Positions 1 to 5,536 are shown, numbered from the stretch's first letter. The stretch: 6,410 bases of DNA from CAYQDR01 sp964416315 (GCA_964416315.1 CAYQDR010000177.1:1-6410); one strand, 5' to 3'. A program made the numbers and translations. Notes: generated by a model not told the origin, from the letters alone.

Positions 1-14
1 CCATCCCAGCCGCC

Positions 15-28
15 GACGATAAATCGTC
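15..28. other. Small hairpin in an AT-rich patch downstream of the dioxygenase gene
   Basis: GACGA-TAAA-TCGTC forms a 5-bp stem with a 4-nt loop in the short AT-rich stretch (about 18-45) just past the dioxygenase stop codon. It could help end minus-strand transcription, but no T run follows it on that strand; the T-rich side (CATTTATTGTCTT) lies on the plus strand. Only the inverted repeat and the local AT enrichment are directly visible. Confidence 0.25.
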
Positions 29-48
29 CATTTATTGTCTTACGAGCC

Positions 49-849
49 CTAACCGACCCGCACGGCCCGCATCGAGATCGAGCCGCCCTGGAAGCCTTCG
101 ACCGGGTAGGAGATGGGCTCGCCGCCGGGCTGGCCGATGACGTAGAGCAAGGGCAAGTAATGCTCCGGGGTGGGGACCGACAGCCGGGCATCGGGGCCCA
201 GCGTCTCGTAGGCGATCAGAGGCCCGTGCTCGCGGGTGTCGAGGAGCCGGCGCACCTCGGTTTCGAAGCGGACCGCCCAGTCGAACGGCTCGGCCGCGCG
301 CGGCCGCCGGAAGTACGCGTCCAGGTTGTGGACCAGGTTGCCCGAGGCGACCACGAGGACGCCCCGCTCCCGGAGGGGGGCGAGGCGGGCGCCGAGCTCG
401 TAGTGGAACGACGCCGGGCGGGTCCCGTCGAGGCTGAGCTGCACGACGGGCACGTCCGCCTCGGGGAACATGTGGACCAGCACCGACCAGGCGCCATGGT
501 CGAGCCCCCACGACTCGTCCAGCTCGACGTCCACGGACGCGAGCAGGTCCCGGACCTCGGCGGCGAGCTCCGGATCGCCGGGGGCGGGGTACTGCACCTC
601 GTAGAGCGCCTGGGGGAAGCCCCCGAAGTCGTGGATCGTCGGCGGCTTGGCCATGGCGGTGACCTTCGTCCCTCGCACGTACCAATGAGCGGAGACGCAC
701 AGCACCGCGCGGGGGCGCGGGACGGACACGCCGATGCGCCGCCACGCGTCGGTGAAGCGGTTCGGCTCGAGCGCGTTCATCGGGGTGCCGTGGCCGACGA
801 ACACGGCCGGCATCCGGCCCCGTGACGCGCTCCGCTCGCTGACGGTCAT
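49..849 (-). CDS. ygiD: Extradiol ring-cleavage dioxygenase, YgiD / 4,5-DOPA dioxygenase type (LigB superfamily, class III)
   Basis: This 266-residue protein closely resembles E. coli YgiD and plant DODA, metal-dependent enzymes that open catechol rings; YgiD converts L-DOPA toward betalamic acid in vitro. Family blocks appear in order: VGHGTPMNALEPN (residues 18-30), VSAHWYVRGT (52-61), PPTIHDFGGFPQALY (69-83), WGLDHGAWSVL (114-124), VASGNLVHNL (167-176) and PTPEHYLPLLYV near the C-terminus. His20, His55 and His174 match the metal ligands, and His118 matches the conserved active-site histidine. Length is normal and no signal peptide is seen, so it is probably cytoplasmic. The ATG at 849 has GGGAGGG on the minus strand at 865-859, 9 nt upstream; Met13 is where many relatives begin and is an alternative start. 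The gene lies 39 nt downstream of the FAD oxidoreductase on the same strand, probably in one operon. The family is certain; the natural substrate is not shown. Confidence 0.93.
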   Translation of the reverse strand: MTVSERSASRGRMPAVFVGHGTPMNALEPNRFTDAWRRIGVSVPRPRAVLCVSAHWYVRGTKVTAMAKPPTIHDFGGFPQALYEVQYPAPGDPELAAEVRDLLASVDVELDESWGLDHGAWSVLVHMFPEADVPVVQLSLDGTRPASFHYELGARLAPLRERGVLVVASGNLVHNLDAYFRRPRAAEPFDWAVRFETEVRRLLDTREHGPLIAYETLGPDARLSVPTPEHYLPLLYVIGQPGGEPISYPVEGFQGGSISMRAVRVG

Positions 850-888
850 GGAGGTCGGCCCTCCCGCAGGTGAAGGCGGCGACAGCGC

Positions 889-2064
889 CTAGCCGACGAT
901 CGAGTAGTCGTACTTGCCGCGGATGAGCCGCCCGGTTCGGAACCGGTCGGCCCGGAAGAACTCGACCCGCGCGTCGCGACGGCCCTCGGCGATCAGCCCC
1001 GCCATCAGCGCGCCGACGGCCGGACAGAGCTTGAAGCCGTGGCCCGAGAAGCCGGCCGCGACGAAGCACCCCGGCACCGCCTCGACCGCGTCGAGCACGG
1101 GGTGCCAGTCCGGCGTCACGTCGTAGATGCCGGCCCAGCCCCCGCGCGAGACGCCGTGCTCGAGCGCGGGATACCGGCGCGCGGCCCGGGTCCCGAAGTC
1201 GGTGATGGTCTCGAGGCCTACCCCCTGCTCGTAGCCGTTCGGGTCGGCCAGGTGGGAGGCGTCGGCCGGGTCGATCGAGCCCACCAGGCAGAGCTCCCCC
1301 GTCTCCGGCCGCATGTAGAACTGGTGGACGAAGTCGGCGTAGATCATCGGCGCCCGCCCGAAGTCGGCGGGGCGGCGGAAGGCGCACACCGGATGCCGCG
1401 AGGGCGCGATCGGCAGATCGACCCCCACCAGGGCCGCCACCCGGTGCGCCCAGGCCCCGGCGGCGTTCACGACCACCGGCGTCGCGATCGGGCCGGCGTC
1501 GGTCTCCACGGCCGCCACGCGCCCGTGCTCGCGCCGGATCCCGGTGACCGCGCGCCCCTGGACGACGCGCGCCCCCCGCCGCCGCGCCGCCTCTGCGAGC
1601 GACGTCGTGGTCGAGACCGGGTCGCAGTACCCGGCCTCCGGCTCGTACGCGGCGACGGCGAGGTCGTCCGTGAAGAGCTGGGGCTCGAGGCGGCGGAGCT
1701 CCTCCCCCCCGACGAGGCGGACGTCGATCCCCACCGCCCGCTGGAGCGCGACGTTCCCCTCCAGGGCCGGCCGGTCGGCCTCCGGGACGCCGACCAGGAA
1801 GCCGGTCCGGACGAACCCGCACGTGCCGCCGACCCGGTCGTCCCACTGCTGGAACACGCGGAGGCTCTCGAGCGCCATCCGGGCGGTGGCCTCGTTCGAG
1901 TAGTGCTGGCGGACGATGGCGGTGGAGCGGCCGGTCGGCCCCGAGGCGAGGGCACCCTTCTCGAGGAGAACGACCCGCCCGACGCCACGCTCGGCGAGGT
2001 GGAACGCGATGCTCGCCCCGGTGCACCCGCCGCCGATCACGACCGCGTCGGCCGTCTCCGTCAC
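889..2064 (-). CDS. FAD-dependent oxidoreductase, DAO family (sarcosine oxidase beta / D-amino acid dehydrogenase-like)
   Basis: This 391-residue flavoprotein has an N-terminal dinucleotide-binding fold: GGGCTG at residues 11-16, Glu35 (VVLLEKG) placed to hold the FAD ribose, and the SGPTGRSTAIVRQHY segment that follows it in DAO-family proteins. A second FAD-contact strand (VVNAAGAWAHRVAAL) lies mid-protein, and WAGIYDVTPDWHPVLD plus GFSGHGFKLCPAVG near the C-terminus are typical of sarcosine oxidase beta-like members. Relatives oxidise secondary or D-amino acids to imines with electrons passing to FAD; the exact substrate cannot be read here. The start is GTG at 2064, supported by a strong AAGGAG on the minus strand at 2079-2074 with a 9-nt spacer. 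Length is normal, and no transmembrane or export signal is seen. It precedes the ring-cleavage dioxygenase in a likely two-gene operon and diverges from hicB across 32 bp. Codons for roughly residues 72-107 are repeated exactly at 2580-2685. Confidence 0.93.
   Translation of the reverse strand: MTETADAVVIGGGCTGASIAFHLAERGVGRVVLLEKGALASGPTGRSTAIVRQHYSNEATARMALESLRVFQQWDDRVGGTCGFVRTGFLVGVPEADRPALEGNVALQRAVGIDVRLVGGEELRRLEPQLFTDDLAVAAYEPEAGYCDPVSTTTSLAEAARRRGARVVQGRAVTGIRREHGRVAAVETDAGPIATPVVVNAAGAWAHRVAALVGVDLPIAPSRHPVCAFRRPADFGRAPMIYADFVHQFYMRPETGELCLVGSIDPADASHLADPNGYEQGVGLETITDFGTRAARRYPALEHGVSRGGWAGIYDVTPDWHPVLDAVEAVPGCFVAAGFSGHGFKLCPAVGALMAGLIAEGRRDARVEFFRADRFRTGRLIRGKYDYSIVG
1746..1851. 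repeat. 106-bp direct repeat, source copy inside the oxidoreductase gene
   Basis: Compared base by base, this stretch is identical to 2580-2685 over 106 bp at an offset of 834 bp. Here it is an ordinary part of the FAD oxidoreductase coding sequence (about residues 72-107) and in frame with conserved sequence on both sides. It is therefore the original, and the downstream copy is the displaced one. Confidence 0.95.
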
Positions 2065-2096
2065 GCCGCGCCGCTCCTTCGGCGATCCGAGGTAGA

Positions 2097-2342
2097 ATGA
2101 TGGCCGTGGGGGAGCTTCGAGCGGCCGTTCACGCGCGGATCACGCCCGACCCGGAGTCCGGATACGTGGCCACGTGCGAGGAGATCGCCGTCGTCACCCA
2201 GGGCGAGACCCTCGACGAGGTGACCGCCAATCTGAAAGAAGCGGTTGCGCTCCACTTCGATGGCGAGGATATGGCCGCGCTGGGCTTCGTTTCCGAGCCC
2301 ACCATCATCGTGACGCTGGAGCTGGCGCCGACGCATGCCTAG
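2097..2342 (+). CDS. hicB: HicB-family antitoxin (type II toxin-antitoxin)
   Basis: This 81-residue protein has the HicB/UPF0150 fold signature: a short strand (LRAAVHARITPDPE), GYVATCEEIAVVTQGETLDEV, then the helix TANLKEAVALHF and a final strand TIIVTLELAP. HicB antitoxins bind and block HicA, an mRNA-cleaving toxin, and usually repress their own operon. The protein is short and shows only the partial RNase H-like domain, with no obvious C-terminal helix-turn-helix or ribbon-helix-helix segment, so DNA binding is not evident. Two tandem ATGs (2097 and 2100) are possible starts. GAGGT at 2089-2093 is 3 nt before the first and 6 nt before the second, so the second is the better-spaced start. 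Its stop codon (TAG at 2340-2342) overlaps the hicA ATG at 2335, giving the antitoxin-first order with coupled translation. The gene itself looks intact. Confidence 0.85.
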   Translation: MMAVGELRAAVHARITPDPESGYVATCEEIAVVTQGETLDEVTANLKEAVALHFDGEDMAALGFVSEPTIIVTLELAPTHA

Positions 2343-2578
2343 GCTCCGGCGCCTCGGGCGCGGAGCTGATCCACATCTTTCGAGGCTTCGGCTTCACCGT
2401 CTACTCCCAACGGGGCAGTCACATCAAGCTCCGCCGCGCACGGGCGGACGGAGCGAGAGAGACCCTGACGATCCCGGCCCACGGAGAGATCAAGCTCGGG
2501 ACCCTCCACGCCATCTTCACGCAGGCAGTTCGATTCATCCCGGAAGCCGACCTGAGGCGGCACTTCTACTCGGACTGA
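2335..2578 (+). pseudogene. hicA: HicA-family mRNA interferase toxin, frameshifted
   Basis: The ATG at 2335 opens as MPRLRRL (2335-2355), the usual start of this HicA subgroup. The rest of the toxin continues in the next frame: SGAELIHIFRGFGF, then SQRGSHIKLRR with the catalytic histidine of the GSH motif, then LTIPAHGEIKLGTL, ending HFYSD at a TGA at 2576-2578. The shift matches loss of two bases in the run CTC(TC)G at 2353-2356. Restoring them gives a normal 81-residue HicA with His30 as the active residue. No ATG, GTG or TTG is available in the toxin frame between hicB and the conserved region, so the full toxin should not be made unless ribosomes shift frame. It follows hicB with an 8-nt overlap. 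HicA normally cleaves mRNA through a double-stranded-RNA-binding-like fold. A sequencing or assembly indel is the main alternative to true inactivation. Confidence 0.82.
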
Positions 2579-3043
2579 TGCGCGACGTTCCCCTCCAGGG
2601 CCGGCCGGTCGGCCTCCGGGACGCCGACCAGGAAGCCGGTCCGGACGAACCCGCACGTGCCGCCGACCCGGTCGTCCCACTGCTGTCAACTCGCGGATCA
2701 CGGGGGGCCCCTGGGCCTCGTTTCCGGTCGCCATATGAGCCGGCACCAATAACGCGCCCGCGTCGAACGCTCGCTTTCGGGCGCCCGACTCGTCCGGGCC
2801 GACGAGGACGAGGGGGGTGTATCGGTTGGCGTCGAGCCCTCCGACCTGGGCGGCCCCGGCATACCCCTCACTGCCGGCCACCGTGACGTCCAGCACGATC
2901 CCGGCGAAGGGGCTGGTCTTCAACTTCGTCCGCGCGACCTGCCAATCCGAGACGGAGTCCACGGCATACCCCGCGTCGCCCAGGACCTTCTGCTCCAGGC
3001 GAAGGAGGGCAGGGTCGTCCTCGATCAGCAGGATCGTCCTCAT
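2339..3043 (-). CDS. Response-regulator receiver domain, 3' end replaced by unrelated sequence
   Basis: The N-terminal 119 residues (3043 down to 2687) form a CheY-like receiver: MRTILLIEDDPALLRLEQ with acidic Glu8-Asp9-Asp10, and phospho-acceptor Asp52 in GIVLDVTV. The last conserved stretch is RKRAFDAGALL (89-99). Two usual switch residues are missing: VLVGPDES has Gly where Thr/Ser is expected, and no Lys-Pro follows GALL (VPAHMATGN instead). From codon 120 the frame enters the 106-bp displaced repeat, then runs antisense through hicA to a stop at 2339, so residues 120-234 are almost certainly not native. Such stand-alone receivers are normally phosphorylated by a histidine kinase; none is in the window. 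The ATG at 3043 has only a weak AGG 10 nt upstream. The protein may be a decayed receiver or a chimera of two sequences. The receiver assignment is firm; function as drawn is doubtful. Confidence 0.68.
   Translation of the reverse strand: MRTILLIEDDPALLRLEQKVLGDAGYAVDSVSDWQVARTKLKTSPFAGIVLDVTVAGSEGYAGAAQVGGLDANRYTPLVLVGPDESGARKRAFDAGALLVPAHMATGNEAQGPPVIRELTAVGRPGRRHVRVRPDRLPGRRPGGRPAGPGGERRASVRVEVPPQVGFRDESNCLREDGVEGPELDLSVGRDRQGLSRSVRPCAAELDVTAPLGVDGEAEASKDVDQLRARGAGA
2580..2685. repeat. 106-bp direct repeat, displaced copy of an oxidoreductase gene fragment
   Basis: This is a perfect copy of 1746-1851 in the same orientation. It begins 2 nt after the last base of the hicA stop codon and ends inside the 3' end of the receiver-domain reading frame. 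It carries no start, stop or ends resembling an insertion sequence. The absence of mismatches means it is either very recent or an assembly product. In the minus-strand receiver frame it is read in a different frame from the oxidoreductase, giving an Arg/Pro/Gly-rich stretch with no family resemblance. Confidence 0.95.
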
Positions 3044-3168
3044 GGGAGGCTAGCCTGGCGGCGCTGACATGGCTCGGCCACGGTTGCCCCGACCCCGTCG
3101 TCGCCCGGCAGACGGGAGCGGGAGAAAGAACATAGCACCTACAGCCCCGGAAGCGGAAGAAAACAGCG

Positions 3169-3185
3169 CCCCGTCCCGACCGGGG
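3169..3185 (-). terminator. Possible weak Rho-independent terminator after the ATP-grasp gene
   Basis: On the minus strand a CCCCG/CGGGG stem (5 bp, loop 7 nt) is followed within 4 nt by a T-rich run (TGTTTTCTTCC, 3165-3155). It lies about 45 nt past the ATP-grasp stop codon. A second 5-bp hairpin, CCCCG-TCGT-CGGGG at 3213-3226, sits directly after that stop but has no T tract. GC-rich DNA throws up short stems often, so this is only a plausible transcription end. Confidence 0.3.
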
Positions 3186-3228
3186 GCCGCGGCTGGCCGA
3201 CCCCGCCCGCGACCCCGTCGTCGGGGAC

Positions 3229-4236
3229 CTAGCCCTGGATGCCGTAGCGCGCCTGGGCCAGCTCGACGATCTCGAGGACGGTCTTCGGGTGCGTGCGCCC
3301 CGACGCCCGGGCGCCCTTGATGAACTCCGCCCCTGAGTGGAGGTACGGGTTCGGGTTCGCCTCGATCAGGTAGATCTTGTGGCCGGGCGTGACCCGGAAG
3401 TCGAAGCGGGCGTAGTCGCGCAGGTGGAGGGCCTGGAAGCTCGTGACCGCGATCTCGCGGATCGCCTCGACGACCTTGGGTGGGAGGTCGTCCGGGACGC
3501 GGATCTTGCTCCCGCGGTAGGCGCGGGTCCCCTCCTCCCACTTGACCTCGGTCCCGGCGATCCGGGGCGTCCCCTTCGGCAGGTGCGAGAGGTCGAGCTC
3601 GACCAGCGGGAAGGCCTCCGGCTTGGAGTTCCCGAGCACGCCGACGTAGATCTCGCGCCCTTCAATGTACTGCTCGATCAGCACGGGCTGGTTGAAGTCG
3701 GCGTGGAGCTCGTCGATCCGCTCCATGAGCTCCTTGATGCTGTGGGCCAGAGCCCGAAACCCGATGCCGATCGAGCCGTCCTCGTGCGACGGCTTGACGA
3801 TGACGGGGAAGTCGATGTCGTGCGCCCACTCGAGCCGCCCGCGGAAGACCACCGCGAACATCGGGGTCTGGACGCCGTGGAAGGCGAGGATCCGCTTGGT
3901 CAGCCCCTTGTCCATCGCGATCGACAGCCCGAGGGGGCCCGAGCCCGTGTAGCGCAGGCCCAGGAGCTCGTAGTAGGCGGCGACGTGGGGCTCCTTGGTG
4001 TCGTCGTCGCCGAAGCCCTCGACCAGGTTGAAGACGAGGTCGGCCTGCGCCTGGGCCAGGTGCTTGAGGCACTCGGGGCTGCCATCCACGACGATGGGGA
4101 ACGTCTCGTGGCCGGCCCGGCCGAGAACGCCGGCGATCTCCTCGACGTCGGTCTTCCGGTGCGCGCGACGACCGGGCTCGGCCGCCGCCGGCGCCTCCTT
4201 CGGGCCCTGCGCGATCCCGATGCGGAGTTTCGGCAC
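3229..4236 (-). CDS. ATP-grasp ligase, D-alanine-D-alanine ligase-like
   Basis: This 335-residue protein has the three ATP-grasp parts. The N-terminal lobe is KLRIGIAQGP (3-12) and DLVFNLVEGFG (66-76). The central ATP lobe is LRYTGSGPLGLSIAMDK (94-110), FPVIVKPSHEDGSIGIG (143-159) and PVLIEQYIEGREIYVGVLG (184-202). The C-terminal lobe is YARFDFRV (275-282) and IYLIEANPNPYL (288-299), whose Glu292 and Asn294 are expected Mg2+ ligands. Such enzymes join a carboxylate to an amine through an acyl phosphate. Canonical Ddl has a HGxxGEDG-type loop in the N-lobe; here it is NLVEGFGDDD, so the substrate may not be D-Ala and no ddl symbol is given. The start is GTG at 4236, chosen because the first fold strand begins there and because it lies 5 nt after the peptidase stop, suggesting translational coupling; there is no clear ribosome site. 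The frame stays open far upstream only because of GC bias. Confidence 0.88.
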   Translation of the reverse strand: MPKLRIGIAQGPKEAPAAAEPGRRAHRKTDVEEIAGVLGRAGHETFPIVVDGSPECLKHLAQAQADLVFNLVEGFGDDDTKEPHVAAYYELLGLRYTGSGPLGLSIAMDKGLTKRILAFHGVQTPMFAVVFRGRLEWAHDIDFPVIVKPSHEDGSIGIGFRALAHSIKELMERIDELHADFNQPVLIEQYIEGREIYVGVLGNSKPEAFPLVELDLSHLPKGTPRIAGTEVKWEEGTRAYRGSKIRVPDDLPPKVVEAIREIAVTSFQALHLRDYARFDFRVTPGHKIYLIEANPNPYLHSGAEFIKGARASGRTHPKTVLEIVELAQARYGIQG

Positions 4237-4241
4237 TGGCG

Positions 4242-5309
4242 TCAGCCGGGGCGCCGGGGCAGCCGCCGGCGCGCCCGGCCGAGGGGAAGCTCCCGCCGGG
4301 GCACGAAGCTCCCCAGGGTCAGGTAGTTCATGGCGAGCGTGGTCGCGTACGCGGTGAGCTCGACGAGCGTGACCTGCTGGGCGCGCGTGTCCACGTAGAG
4401 ATCGAGCCGCTGGGCCGTCTCCTCGATGCCGTCGATGAGTGACCGGATCACGCTCCGGCGGGCCCCGGTCCAGTACTCGATCTTGTTGACGACGGCGGGG
4501 CCGTGCTCGCGCACGAGCTCCCACGCCGGGCGGATGGCCCGGCGGCGGCCCTTGCGGACGAAGAGGTCGGGCAGGTCGTTCTCGAGCGCCACGTCCACGG
4601 GCGGCCGCTCCGACTGGGTCGTCCGGAAGAACTCCTCGACCGTCATGTCCATCTCCTCGGCGGTGATGTCGGTCGAGGCGAGGCGCACCTCGGGCTCGGT
4701 GCCGCCGAGGGCCTGGGCACGCCGGTCCACGTACTGGAGCTTGCGCATGGCAGGCCACCCGCGGTAGCGGACGCGCCAGCGGGAGCCGCGCGTGAGCCAC
4801 ACGGCGAACGTCTCAGCGAAGTCCTCGTCAGGGTGCTTCTGAGCGTACCACCCCTCGATGTGGCGGACGAAGTGCCGGTCGAAGGGCACGGGCCGATACC
4901 GCTCGCGGTACGGCCGGTTGAACGGGCCGAACAGCTCGCGCCACTCGAGCGTCTCGTGGAGCCGGTAGGCATAGTTGAAGGCGTGCCCGGCCTCGTGGCG
5001 GAGGTACATCCGGATCTCGCGCGCGTCCTCGATGTCGTCGATCGCCTTCTCGAGCCGGGCGAGCTTGGGGTCGGCGAGGTAGAAGGGGATGCCGATGATC
5101 GGCTCTCCCGACGGGCAGCCCCACTCGTCGGTGAGGTAGCACGGCGGGCGGAAGTGCCGCAGCCCCTTCCGCGCGAGCTCCCGGTAGAGGGTCTGCACGT
5201 AGCGCTCGACCGGGGAGCCCTCGAGCTTGAGCCCGAGCTGGCTGATGCGCTGTGGCAGCAGGGCCCGGAGGTCTGGGGGGGCTGCTTCGAACCCGCGCAT
5301 CGCCCTCAC
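4242..5309 (-). CDS. Putative zinc metallopeptidase (HExxH, gluzincin-like), partner of the ATP-grasp ligase
   Basis: This 355-residue protein carries a zinc-protease signature: HEAGH at 105-109 (two zinc-ligand histidines, catalytic Glu106) and a downstream acidic block HPDEDFAETFA at 159-169, where Glu162 or Glu166 could be the third ligand. That arrangement resembles the putative zinc-binding metallopeptidase family (Peptidase_Mx-like). Before the motif lies PPCYLTDEWGCPSGEPIIGIPFYLADP (55-81), with two cysteines. After it come a Trp/Arg-rich stretch and a mostly helical C-terminal region with an Arg-rich tail. No signal peptide or membrane span is seen, so it is probably cytoplasmic. GTG at 5309 (AGGGG 3 nt upstream) or ATG at 5300 (GAGGG 2 nt upstream) may be the start. 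The ligase gene follows after 5 nt, so the two are probably co-translated. Peptidase activity is inferred from the motif; the substrate is unknown. Confidence 0.85.
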   Translation of the reverse strand: MRAMRGFEAAPPDLRALLPQRISQLGLKLEGSPVERYVQTLYRELARKGLRHFRPPCYLTDEWGCPSGEPIIGIPFYLADPKLARLEKAIDDIEDAREIRMYLRHEAGHAFNYAYRLHETLEWRELFGPFNRPYRERYRPVPFDRHFVRHIEGWYAQKHPDEDFAETFAVWLTRGSRWRVRYRGWPAMRKLQYVDRRAQALGGTEPEVRLASTDITAEEMDMTVEEFFRTTQSERPPVDVALENDLPDLFVRKGRRRAIRPAWELVREHGPAVVNKIEYWTGARRSVIRSLIDGIEETAQRLDLYVDTRAQQVTLVELTAYATTLAMNYLTLGSFVPRRELPLGRARRRLPRRPG

Positions 5310-5320
5310 CTGCCCCTATG

Positions 5321-5536
5321 CTACCGCAACAGAGTCGACGGCCCAGCACCTCCAGCAGGCGGCTGTCCATGAGACGCGGGGGCATCCCCGCCTTCCGGCC
5401 GGTCCGGACCGCCCTCGTAATCGGGAAGGAGACGCCGGTACTCTGCCGCCATCAGCTGCGACGAGATCATGAAGTCGGCGGAGGCCCGGTTGCACGCCAC
5501 GGGGATGCCGCATTCGCGACGGTCCGCGGCGCTCAC
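5321..5536 (-). pseudogene. mgsA: C-terminal remnant of methylglyoxal synthase
   Basis: In one minus-strand frame this stretch reads CGIPVACNRASADFMISS, then QLMAAEYRRLLPDYEGG (down to about 5411). This is the recognisable C-terminal block of bacterial methylglyoxal synthases (pattern IPVACNRATADFMISSPLM...PDYEG). That enzyme turns dihydroxyacetone phosphate into methylglyoxal. Only about 36 homologous residues of a roughly 130-150 residue enzyme remain; the catalytic aspartates and histidine, all N-terminal to this block, are absent. Upstream in this frame the sequence is out-of-frame DNA of the molybdenum hydroxylase gene. A GTG at 5536-5534 overlaps that gene's TGA as GTGA, so a 71-residue product could be made by coupling, but it could not be a working synthase. 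After the block come about 30 Gly/Pro-rich residues to a stop at 5321. It is best read as a 5'-deleted relic or the edge of a rearrangement or misassembly. The identification rests on memory of the family pattern. Confidence 0.72.

Noticed and set aside
32..2026. A 664-codon open minus-strand frame spanning both the dioxygenase and the oxidoreductase
   Set aside because: It is Arg/Pro/Gly/Ala-rich, has no family motif and runs out of frame over two clearly recognised genes; high GC removes stop codons from this frame.
2093..2098. TAGAAT resembling a -10 box at the start of hicB
   Set aside because: It overlaps the hicB start codons, so transcription would begin past them, and no -35 element is visible.
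1039..2100. Long plus-strand open frames opposite the oxidoreductase, and similar ones at 3337-4326 and 4503-5372
   Set aside because: Each is antisense to a gene with clear conserved motifs, and none has recognisable domains or a supported start.
2579..2690. The displaced 106-bp copy as an insertion sequence, attachment site or CRISPR-like element
   Set aside because: It has no terminal inverted repeats, no target duplication and no integrase or transposase nearby, and it is plainly an internal coding fragment of the neighbouring oxidoreductase.
3047..3056. Ten-base perfect palindrome AGGCTAGCCT just upstream of the receiver start codon
   Set aside because: It could be an operator half-site, but a single 10-bp palindrome is expected by chance at this scale and no second copy was seen.
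3129..3134. Minus-strand TATGTT as a possible -10 box for the receiver gene
   Set aside because: No convincing -35 element at the right distance; a four-of-six match is not enough.
3090..3223. CGACCCCGTCGTCG occurs at 3090-3103 and 3210-3223, exactly 120 bp apart
   Set aside because: It is a short, low-complexity GC-rich word; the second copy is part of a small hairpin after the ATP-grasp gene, and there are only two copies with no other repeat structure.
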